Shown: one piece after another, positions 53,100 to 60,161 of the stretch
How positions within the stretch are numbered: position 1 is the stretch's first letter
Layout of the letters: every line of letters begins with the position of its first letter
Assembly (NCBI GenBank): GCA_934728255.1
Contig: CAKVEC010000010.1
Span: 30,929 to 94,928, forward strand
Length of the DNA: 64,000 nucleotides
DNA from: an uncultured Bacteroidales bacterium
GTDB lineage: Bacteria; Bacteroidota; Bacteroidia; Bacteroidales; Paludibacteraceae
Reading direction: 5' to 3'
Notes under the pieces: generated by a model
Told to the model about the DNA's origin: nothing
The model's database searches: none
Seen by the model: only the letters and a program-made list of their open reading frames with translations
Program-made: the position numbers and the translations under genes

Positions 53100-53504
53100 T
53101 TATCGTTTTGTGGCACCTGATTGTGCGTCCACCGGGGCGATTTTGTCTTCTTTTTGTAGCGTCTCGCAGCCCTCGATGGGGGCGGTTGTTTCGGGGTCCC
53201 CACAAGCAGCGTGCAGTGGGGTTACTGTTGCCGGTTTGCCTATCTTGGCAAAGGCTTTTTGCAATGTCGGCACATCGGTCTTGTTGGCATCGTAGGTTAC
53301 TACCACAGTCTTCTTTTGCAGGTCGCACTGAATGTCCTTCACACCCTTTTCGTAGGCGATATTGCTCATTATCTTGTCAATACAGCCTTGACAATGAATA
53401 TCTACATACAGCGTTACTTGTTTTTTGTCCGCCTTGGCAGACGCACTCGTTGCGCACCACAACATCGGCAGTATCGCAACCAAAATCATTAAAAATCGTT
53501 TCAT
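53100..53504 (-). CDS. Periplasmic heavy-metal-associated (HMA) domain protein
   Basis: A 134-residue protein with a cleavable signal (FLMILVAILPMLWCATSASA) and one HMA fold: VDIHCQGCIDKIMSNIAYEKGV with the C38-x2-C41 metal site, then VTYDANKTDVPTLQKAFAKIG. The last 40 residues are a low-complexity tail. Such proteins bind Cu(I), Zn or Hg. Its place after a TonB receptor suggests it hands on a metal taken up by that receptor or protects from it. Confidence 0.88.
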   Translation of the reverse strand: MKRFLMILVAILPMLWCATSASAKADKKQVTLYVDIHCQGCIDKIMSNIAYEKGVKDIQCDLQKKTVVVTYDANKTDVPTLQKAFAKIGKPATVTPLHAACGDPETTAPIEGCETLQKEDKIAPVDAQSGATKR

Positions 53505-53582
53505 ATTTTTACTTTGTGTTTATTATTCTTGTCTTTAAGGACTTTAACGCCCTTAACGCCCTTAATGTCCTTATCATTATAT

Positions 53583-53620
53583 TTTGTACTCCCCTCCTCT
53601 GAAGGAGGGGAGGGGGAGGT
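53583..53620. repeat. CCCCTCC/GGAGGGG palindromic element
   Basis: CCCCTCCTCTGAAGGAGGGG then AGGGGGAGGTCT, directly after the TonB receptor stop. Same family as 42740-42800. Confidence 0.7.
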
Positions 53621-55963
53621 CTAAAGTTTCCACCTGAATCCCGCATATACTTTCCACCCCGTTGTCGGTGCCCACGCCATGGATGCATCGAAGTCTTCGG
53701 CAAACGGTGTCTCTGCTCCTATAACGGGTGAGTCTTGTCGGAAATTGGTCATATTCTCCGCCCCTACATAGATGCTCCACGTACGGAAGTACTTGGTTAT
53801 CTGTGCCATCAGTTGGGGGTACCATTTATAGTAGAGGTCTCCGTTGCGTTCTTCATATTGGTGCGAACCGAGTGTGTTGATGAAATAGTCATTGAATCCG
53901 TCGGGCATACGTCCGCCGCCGTTGAATTGTGCCGTTATGTCAAACTGCCATGTCTTGAGCGGCGTTTGGTAACTGGTGGTAATCAGGCCCTTGAATTGGT
54001 TTGTCAGTGGTTTGCGCCGCAGGCGGATTACCCCGTCGCTGCCGTAAGAACTCTCCCGCACATCGGTGTAGCGGAACGCTGCCGTCATCGTCCAGCCGCG
54101 CAGTATCTCCATCGTGGCTTCTATCTGCGCATTGTGCGCAAACGACTGTCCGCCGACATCGCGTAGGTTGTAGAAATACACAGCATGGGCAGAATGGTCG
54201 TAGTCCGCCACTACACTATTGAGAAATTGTGTGTAATAATAGTCGGCAGTCAGTTGTAATTCGCGCCCTGCGATCGGGATATAAAACGTGGTACTGATGC
54301 CTGCATTCACTGCCTGTTCCTGCTGAGGTTTCCCTGAGGATACCGAGAGGATAACCTGTCGGTGCGAGGGCAACATCGCCGCATGGTCTGCCAAAACATT
54401 GGGTGAACGATACCCCATACCCGCTGATGCACGTATTGCCCACCATTGCCACGGCGTATAGCGTATATTCAGTCGCGGAGTAAAGAAGAAACCATATCGG
54501 GTAGAGTAGTCTGCCCGTACACCGGCAACCAACGACAACCGGTCTCCCGCTTTCAGTGCATATTCGGCAAACACACCGGGTGTCAGTTCCCAACGCCCGA
54601 AATCCATCACTTCCGCCGCTGAAATCGTATCCTGCAGCGTCTCATCATATTTGTCATAATTCAAAGATACTCCCACCGACAACTTATGCTCTAATCCGCT
54701 CTGTTGTACCCCCTCTCTGAGGGGGGCGTGGGAGTCCCAATTCTTTTCAAATATCGCATTCAGATACCCATTGGTCTGGGCGGCATTCCATAGCCGTGCA
54801 CCATAGATATTTTGCTGGTTGTGATAAGATGCGGCGGCAATAATGCCAAGCGATGTGCCGTGTATTGGGTCAAAGATAATCCCGTTCTTCATCCAACCGT
54901 CCACACGATACGCCCGCAAATCAATCAGATATGGAGAATAGGACGTGTTGTTAATTGTTAATTGTTCATTGTTCATTGATTGTTGTCCGCCTACGCGGTG
55001 GTCATATAGCCCGCGTACCAACGCCTGCATAATGTATCGGTCTTGTTTGTAGTACCAGCGGTTGGCAATGTTCACGTTTTGGCTCTTGGGCATATCGGCA
55101 AACCCGTCTTTGTTGTCGTCCATCGATAGGAAACCTTGTTCGTAATGTGCCATCAGCCCTGTCGCCAATTCTTTGTCCTTTGTCCCTTGTTCATTGTCCT
55201 GTAAGGGTATTTTCCAACCGCCTTCTACATTCACTTCGGGGTGCAACTCAGTGTTAAGCATTGCATTCACCGATATGGGGCTTTGGCTCTGCGGTTTGAG
55301 GTACTCCACGTTGATTTGCCCCGTAACCGCCTCATAGCCGTTGATAACCGACGACGCTCCTTTGCTCACTTGTACCGACTGCATCCACGTGCCGGGGATA
55401 TAAGCCAGTCCGAACTGCTGCGCCAATCCGCGCACGGCAGGCGTGTTCTCTGTGAGCAGTTGCACGTATGTGCCGCTCAGTCCGAGCAGGCGTATCTGCT
55501 TCGCGCCGGTTGCTGCATCGGCATACGCCACATCCACCGACGGGTTTGTTTCAAAAGCCTCGCTCAGGTTGCAGCATGCCGCCTTGAATAGTTCGCCCGT
55601 ACCGAGCGACTGGGTGTCAAATGCCGACTGACGGCTGCGCAGCACTGCCATCTGTCGTTCCGTGATGGTTACTTCGCCCAATACCAAGTTGCTCACCAGT
55701 ACAATCGTCAGAGGTTCACGCCCACTGACCTCGGTGGTGTCGTTATGAAAACCCATATACGATGCCACAAGCAAACGGGTGCTGTGGTCGTTCTCAAGGA
55801 CAAAATGCCCGTCGGCATCAGTAGTAGTGCCGTGTGTGGTGTTCGCCCAATAGACATTTGCGCCAACCAGCACTTCGCCTTGGTCGTCCAATACCACACC
55901 TTCCACACGCGCGTATGCGCACGTGCATATAAATAGGGGTAGAATAAATGAAATTCGTTTCAT
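53621..55963 (-). CDS. TonB-dependent outer-membrane receptor with regulatory-like N-terminal domain
   Basis: A 780-residue receptor: signal peptide (FILPLFICTCAYA), a CarbopepD-reg-like domain (GVVLDDQGEVLVGANVYW to about 90), a plug (ETNPSVDVAYADAATGAKQI, VSKGASSVINGYEAVTGQI) and a 22-strand barrel ending in WKVYAGFRWKL. Neighbours (FeoB-like, HMA) point to a metal or metal-chelate ligand. Three hydrophilic stretches look like repeats that entered in frame: LQDNEQGTKDKE (near 55185), MNNEQLTINN (near 54965) and DSHAPLREGVQQ (near 54720). Confidence 0.9.
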   Translation of the reverse strand: MKRISFILPLFICTCAYARVEGVVLDDQGEVLVGANVYWANTTHGTTTDADGHFVLENDHSTRLLVASYMGFHNDTTEVSGREPLTIVLVSNLVLGEVTITERQMAVLRSRQSAFDTQSLGTGELFKAACCNLSEAFETNPSVDVAYADAATGAKQIRLLGLSGTYVQLLTENTPAVRGLAQQFGLAYIPGTWMQSVQVSKGASSVINGYEAVTGQINVEYLKPQSQSPISVNAMLNTELHPEVNVEGGWKIPLQDNEQGTKDKELATGLMAHYEQGFLSMDDNKDGFADMPKSQNVNIANRWYYKQDRYIMQALVRGLYDHRVGGQQSMNNEQLTINNTSYSPYLIDLRAYRVDGWMKNGIIFDPIHGTSLGIIAAASYHNQQNIYGARLWNAAQTNGYLNAIFEKNWDSHAPLREGVQQSGLEHKLSVGVSLNYDKYDETLQDTISAAEVMDFGRWELTPGVFAEYALKAGDRLSLVAGVRADYSTRYGFFFTPRLNIRYTPWQWWAIRASAGMGYRSPNVLADHAAMLPSHRQVILSVSSGKPQQEQAVNAGISTTFYIPIAGRELQLTADYYYTQFLNSVVADYDHSAHAVYFYNLRDVGGQSFAHNAQIEATMEILRGWTMTAAFRYTDVRESSYGSDGVIRLRRKPLTNQFKGLITTSYQTPLKTWQFDITAQFNGGGRMPDGFNDYFINTLGSHQYEERNGDLYYKWYPQLMAQITKYFRTWSIYVGAENMTNFRQDSPVIGAETPFAEDFDASMAWAPTTGWKVYAGFRWKL

Positions 55964-56037
55964 AATAGTTGTTTAGAAAGTGATACATATCCCTTTCCGC
56001 ACCTCTCGTCAGGCGCAGAAAAACAAGGATACGTTCT

Positions 56038-56448
56038 CTAAATCAACCAACGGCAGACACGCTGCAATACACCCTTTGTATGGTCTTTATGGGAGAATAA
56101 CGGAGGCGGGTAAACAGTACCTGCCTTGTCGGTCAAAACACGGGTGGATGTTAGGTGGATGTCAGGTGGATAGGCTGATCCGAACAGGTCGTTTTCGGCT
56201 TTGTCCGGCAGGCAAAATGCAGGTGCCATCTCGGTGCTGTCCACCTCAAAATGTTTCACCCAACAGCATGAATGTGTCCTTGACAATGAGTATTGGGCAT
56301 TGTGCGTTACGCATTGCGTATGGTTAATTGTACATTGTGCTTCGCGGCACTTTGGACAGCAATAGTGCGACAATGTAAAGCCCGTACCTCCCAATAGGAA
56401 GAACACGCTAAACACCATAGCCACTATATATTCTGCAAGCCGCTTCAT
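56038..56448 (-). CDS. Cys-rich exported protein of the metal operon
   Basis: A 136-residue protein with a hydrophobic start (YIVAMVFSVFFLLGGTGFTLS) and then HYCCPKCREAQC and HSCCWVKHFEVD. Small proteins with an HYC..C motif next to TonB receptors are common in Bacteroidetes metal loci, but their role is unknown to me. The stretch CTINHTQCVTHNAQYSLS (56285-56345) is coded by simple-sequence DNA of the TTAATTGTACATTGTGC kind and looks like an in-frame insertion, as in the TonB gene. Confidence 0.7.
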   Translation of the reverse strand: MKRLAEYIVAMVFSVFFLLGGTGFTLSHYCCPKCREAQCTINHTQCVTHNAQYSLSRTHSCCWVKHFEVDSTEMAPAFCLPDKAENDLFGSAYPPDIHLTSTRVLTDKAGTVYPPPLFSHKDHTKGVLQRVCRWLI

Positions 56449-56460
56449 TGCTTACCCCTA

Positions 56461-56540
56461 AAATTAATGGTTTAATTATATGGATAATTATATGCCTAAA
56501 ATAATTAACGTCTAATTATACGATAATTAACGTTCTAATT
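56461..56540. repeat. AT-rich dispersed repeat, copy 4
   Basis: AATTAATGGTTTAATTATATG, GATAATTATATG, AATAATTAACGTCTAATTATA and GATAATTAACGTTCTAATT, the fullest match to the copy at 19952. A shorter piece recurs at 56741-56763. The 3' part overlaps the end of the small Cys-rich gene. Confidence 0.65.
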
Positions 56541-56688
56541 CTTTTTTCTTATTGCATTTCCCTGCCAGCGGGCAGTCTTTGCACCCGCCATCGCCCTCGC
56601 AGGGCTGTCTGCGTTGCCTTCTGACTGACCACCACACGCCTGCCACAGCGCACAGAATAAGCACTATCACCAATATCTCCTGCCACAT
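56527..56688 (-). CDS. Small Cys-rich membrane protein of the FeoB-associated type
   Basis: A 53-residue protein. One membrane helix (EILVIVLILCAVAGVWW) is followed by a basic stretch and a cytoplasmic Cys cluster, PCEGDGGCKDCPLAGKC. FeoB-associated Cys-rich proteins have the same size and order, and lie next to feoB as here (100 bp downstream). They are thought to assist ferrous iron uptake, with unclear mechanism. Confidence 0.82.
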   Translation of the reverse strand: MWQEILVIVLILCAVAGVWWSVRRQRRQPCEGDGGCKDCPLAGKCNKKKELER

Positions 56689-56788
56689 CTCTTTCTACAC
56701 CCCGCAAAAACCATACCACGAAGATTAAAGTTTGATAGTGAATTAACGTATAATTAACGATGATTCACGGAGAATTTTATGGGCAATA

Positions 56789-58480
56789 TCAGGTGAAAAG
56801 CAAACTTCCTACCTGGTACACCACAAATGATGCCAACCATGCCACTACAATGGAGTTTACTACCGTAAATGCGGCCCATTTCCAGTTGATTTCGCGACGG
56901 ATAGTGGCTATCGTGGCGACGCATGGGAAATAGAGTAAAGTGAATACGAGGAATGCGTATGCCCCAACGGGTGTCAGAGCCGTTGCCGACATGTCGCCGC
57001 CGAACAAAATGGCAAACGTGGCGGCAATCGCCTCTTTGGCGGGCAGACCCGTCAGCAGGCAAACCGACATCTTCCAGTCGAATCCCAACGGACGCATGAC
57101 GGGTTCGATAAACTGCCCGATGGCTGCCAACCACGAGGTTTCTATATGATCCAAATCGCCGGCAGGGAAGTACTCCAATGCCCAGATAATCACCGATGCA
57201 CACAATACCACGGTCGAAATCTTTTTCAGAAAATCCGACACACGATACCATATATGCCCGCCGATGCTCTTCCACGTGGGCATACGGAATGCCGGCAGTT
57301 CGTTCACTTTGTCGTCGGCAGGTTTGCGGAACCATTTGGTCTTCTTCATAATAAACGCAAACGCAAAACTCATCAGTATGCCGATTAGGTAGAGCGACAG
57401 CAGCACCACCGCCTTGTAGTTCTCAAAGAACGCGTCAATAAACAGAATGTACACCGGCAGTCGCGCCGAGCAGGACATAAACGGCACCATCAGCATCGTC
57501 AGCGCACGGTCTTTCGGGTCTTTGATGTCTTTTGCCGCCATTATGGCAGGTACGTTGCAGTCGAAACCCATCAGCATCGGGATAAACGAACGCCCGTGCA
57601 GCCCCAATCGGTGCATCATTCCGTCCATCAGGTATGCCACACGTGCCATATACCCCGTGTCCTCCATCAGCGATAGAAAGAAAAACAATATGATGATATT
57701 GGGCAATGCCGTCAGCAGCGACCCCACACCTTGTATGATACCATCACCCAGCAGACTGCTTAGCCAGCCGGCCGGCATAGACCCCATACAGAGGTCATAG
57801 AGTGCATCTATGCCCTTTTGCATCAGATCTTGTAGCGGTTCGCCGAGTGCAAATGTACACTCAAAGACTACGCCTAATATAATGGCAAGTATCGGAAACC
57901 CTGTCCATTTGTTGGTCAGTATCTTGTCTATCCGCTCTAAGCGGGTGCAATGTTTGTCGTCTTTCGGGTGTACAAGAGTCTGCATCAGCACACCGTGTAC
58001 ATAACCCGCATAAGCGTCCTCGTCGTGCTGCTCCCATGCGTGATACACCGGGTGGTCTGTCGATACGGGAGCGGCGTCCGTCTGCTCTATCAAATGCAGT
58101 ATCTCGCCTATTCCGCGTCCTTTGCTCGCGCTCACCAATGCCAATGGTACCCCCATCAAGTCTTGCATCTTCGGCAAATCCAATGAGTGCCCCGTCTTTG
58201 CCAACAGGTCATAGCGGTTGAATGCCAGCACGATCTTTTCCTGCTCGTCAATGATGTGCGGGGTAAGAAGCAGACTATTCTCCAGATCCGTAGAATCTAC
58301 CACCTGCAACACCACATCATAGACGTGCCCGTGTAGGTCGTCCGGATTATGAACCTCTTCAAAATCAATCGCTTTGCCAGTCCAAGCCGCTTCCTGCCGC
58401 AGTGCCTCTATCAGCGCACTCTTGCCGCTGTGCGCACTGCCTACCACCGCCACTTGTATCGTTTTATTGCTTTTTTCCAT
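56789..58480 (-). CDS. feoB: Ferrous iron transporter FeoB-like protein with reduced G domain
   Basis: A 563-residue protein against ~700-800 for typical FeoB. The G domain keeps G1 (GSAHSGKSAL), G4 (NRYD) and G5 (SASKG). The DLPGTYSL (G3) region and the preceding G2 Thr are absent: G1 is followed after ~25 residues by VYDVVLQVVDSTDLENSL. The membrane part is intact, with both Gate motifs (FFLSLMEDTGYMARVAYLMD, GFDCNVPAIMAAKDIKD, MSCSARLPVYILFIDAFF, LPAKEAIAATFAILFGG). It probably transports Fe(II) or another metal with altered or no GTP hydrolysis. No FeoA domain is fused. Confidence 0.87.
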   Translation of the reverse strand: MEKSNKTIQVAVVGSAHSGKSALIEALRQEAAWTGKAIDFEEVHNPDDLHGHVYDVVLQVVDSTDLENSLLLTPHIIDEQEKIVLAFNRYDLLAKTGHSLDLPKMQDLMGVPLALVSASKGRGIGEILHLIEQTDAAPVSTDHPVYHAWEQHDEDAYAGYVHGVLMQTLVHPKDDKHCTRLERIDKILTNKWTGFPILAIILGVVFECTFALGEPLQDLMQKGIDALYDLCMGSMPAGWLSSLLGDGIIQGVGSLLTALPNIIILFFFLSLMEDTGYMARVAYLMDGMMHRLGLHGRSFIPMLMGFDCNVPAIMAAKDIKDPKDRALTMLMVPFMSCSARLPVYILFIDAFFENYKAVVLLSLYLIGILMSFAFAFIMKKTKWFRKPADDKVNELPAFRMPTWKSIGGHIWYRVSDFLKKISTVVLCASVIIWALEYFPAGDLDHIETSWLAAIGQFIEPVMRPLGFDWKMSVCLLTGLPAKEAIAATFAILFGGDMSATALTPVGAYAFLVFTLLYFPCVATIATIRREINWKWAAFTVVNSIVVAWLASFVVYQVGSLLFT

Positions 58481-58511
58481 AAAAACAGAAACTATCTTCC
58501 TAATTTGGCTG

Positions 58512-58543
58512 CAAAATTACACCCAATCTCTCGCGTGCGCAAT
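58512..58543 (-). promoter_or_regulatory. Promoter of the feoB metal operon
   Basis: On the minus strand, ATTG (58543-58540), 20 bp, TAATTTTG (58519-58512), 31 bp before the ATG. It is divergent from the Fur-family gene. Confidence 0.75.
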
Positions 58544-58614
58544 ACCTAATAATAGGGAAATTCTATTGTGAATGAGAAAATCTGCAAGAAAAATGATATT
58601 ATTTGTATTTTGTA

Positions 58615-58646
58615 TTTGTATATATCGGAAAAATGTAGTAATTTTG
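58615..58646 (+). promoter_or_regulatory. Promoter of the Fur-family regulator
   Basis: TTTG (58615-58618), 20 bp, TAATTTTG (58639-58646). The box is preceded by TTGTATTTTGTATTTGTATA, an AT-rich stretch suited to a Fur-type site. Confidence 0.8.
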
Positions 58647-58733
58647 CATCGATTTTAGAATAAATCAAATTCAAGTGGTTTATTTAGAACATTGAATGCG
58701 AAAAATAAGAATAATACAAAACAACTTGACAAT

Positions 58734-59141
58734 ATGATGAGTGCACGTGAATTGTTAAAACTGTATAGTATGCAAGTTACTATACCGCGTATCTTGGTGA
58801 TTGAAGACTTGATGAACAATCGGTTGCATGCTACGGCAGATGAGATTTTTCACAGGGTTAATCAACAGGATGAGTCGGTATCACGTGCTACGGTATATAA
58901 TGTGCTAAATGCTTTGGTGGAGAATAAGGCGGTACGTGCGCTGACCATTGATGACCGGCAGGTTCATTACGACATCGACCTCTCGCCGCACGCCCACTTC
59001 CGCTGTACACATTGCGGGCGTATCATCGATATGGCAATGCCGTCTATCGGAGAGGTGCATTTGCCCGAGGGCTGTACGTTGGATAATGAGGAATTGTACT
59101 ATATGGGACTCTGCCCTGATTGTGCGAAAAACAATGCATAA
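58734..59141 (+). CDS. Fur family transcriptional regulator (Fur/PerR)
   Basis: A 135-residue metalloregulator. The winged helix includes ATADEIFHRVNQQDESVSRATVYNVLNALV. The regulatory metal site is HAHFRCTHCG, and the structural zinc site is completed by CPDC near the end. I place the start at the ATGATG 58734, as the only in-frame longer start is a TTG at 58692. Fur (iron) and PerR (peroxide) cannot be told apart by eye. Divergence from feoB favours iron and co-orientation with rubrerythrin favours peroxide. Confidence 0.9.
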   Translation: MMSARELLKLYSMQVTIPRILVIEDLMNNRLHATADEIFHRVNQQDESVSRATVYNVLNALVENKAVRALTIDDRQVHYDIDLSPHAHFRCTHCGRIIDMAMPSIGEVHLPEGCTLDNEELYYMGLCPDCAKNNA

Positions 59142-59188
59142 TGAATGTATAAATCATAAACAATCAATAACTAAAAACAAAAAACACT

Positions 59189-59737
59189 ATGAAGAAGAAA
59201 TTTATCTGCCCGATCTGCGGATTCGTATTTGAGGGCGAACAGGCACCTGAGCGTTGCCCGCAATGCAAACAAATAGTTACTTGGAAAGAAGTAGATGAGA
59301 ACGCAGGTATTGCTTTCGCTTGCGAACATGTTATCGGTGTTGCAAAAGATACCGATGAGCAGATGAAAGCCGACCTCAATGCCCACTTTATGGGGGAGGC
59401 TACCGAGGTTGGAATGTATTTGGCTATGTCGCGCCAGGCGGACCGTGAGGGCTATCCTGAGATTGCAGAGGCATTCAAACGCTATGCTTTCGAAGAGGCT
59501 GAGCACTGTGCAAAATTTGCCGAACTCCTTGGGGAGGTCGTTTGGGATACTAAGACCAATGTCGAGAAGCGTATGATGGCAGAGGCGGGCGCATGCGAAG
59601 ACAAACTCCGTATTGCCAAACGTGCAAAAGAACTGAATTTGGACGCTATCCACGATACTGTTCACGAAATGGCTAAAGATGAGGCTCGTCACGGCAAAGG
59701 CTTCGAGGGACTCTACAACCGCTATTTCAAGAAATAA
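59189..59737 (+). CDS. rbr: Rubrerythrin
   Basis: A 182-residue non-haem iron peroxidase that reduces hydrogen peroxide in anaerobes. The rubredoxin-like centre is at the N-terminus (C7, C10, C23, C26 in FICPICGFVF and ERCPQC), the reverse of classical rubrerythrin. The di-iron four-helix bundle follows (GEATEVGMYLAMSR, AFEEAEHCAKFAE, KDEARHGKGFEGLYNRYF). It is 47 bp after the Fur-family gene, probably one transcript. Confidence 0.93.
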   Translation: MKKKFICPICGFVFEGEQAPERCPQCKQIVTWKEVDENAGIAFACEHVIGVAKDTDEQMKADLNAHFMGEATEVGMYLAMSRQADREGYPEIAEAFKRYAFEEAEHCAKFAELLGEVVWDTKTNVEKRMMAEAGACEDKLRIAKRAKELNLDAIHDTVHEMAKDEARHGKGFEGLYNRYFKK

Positions 59738-59760
59738 ATTTGCCATTAAACCAAACCTGC

Positions 59761-59800
59761 ACAAGAGGCTGTTTCCTTACGGAGACAGTCTCTTGTTTGT
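59761..59800 (+). terminator. Terminator after rubrerythrin
   Basis: ACAAGAGGCTGT (59761-59772) pairs with ACAGTCTCTTGT (59785-59796), then T-rich. Confidence 0.85.
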
Positions 59801-59821
59801 ATATGCCTTTGTGTTATCAGA

Positions 59822-59866
59822 TGTGGGTGATTAGTGGGTGATTAGTGGGTGATTAGTGGGTGATTC
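59822..59866. repeat. Tandem GTGGGTGATTAG units, locus 3
   Basis: Four contiguous 12-bp units of GTGGGTGATTA(G/T). The remaining 59867-60050 spacer has TAGGATAG repeats and no gene. Confidence 0.88.
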
Positions 59867-60053
59867 TGCATAGGATAGTCGGAGTTTGTTAGGATAGCAG
59901 TGCTGCTTGGTGCGTAGCGTACCGCTATTATCCGCTGTCGTTCTTGCGGGCAGATAGCGATAGCGGTATATCAAAATTGTACAAAACAGGGTTGAAAAGG
60001 TGATTGTGTAATAATTGTGTCAATTTTTACACACTTTCTTCGTTTTTCCGTTG

Positions 60054-60098
60054 TACCTTTGCACTCGTAAAATTTTGCAAACCCGAGTTGGCAAAATT
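60054..60098 (+). promoter_or_regulatory. uxaC operon promoter core and leader inverted repeat
   Basis: TACCTTTG (60054-60061) without a clear -33 box. It is followed at 60071-60078 and 60091-60098 by AATTTTGC and its complement GCAAAATT, a candidate operator or leader hairpin. Confidence 0.6.
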
Positions 60099-60161
60099 AT
60101 GACTGCATAGCAGGTCTAACATATAACCAAGATATAACTAACCTATAACAAAACGCAACAA

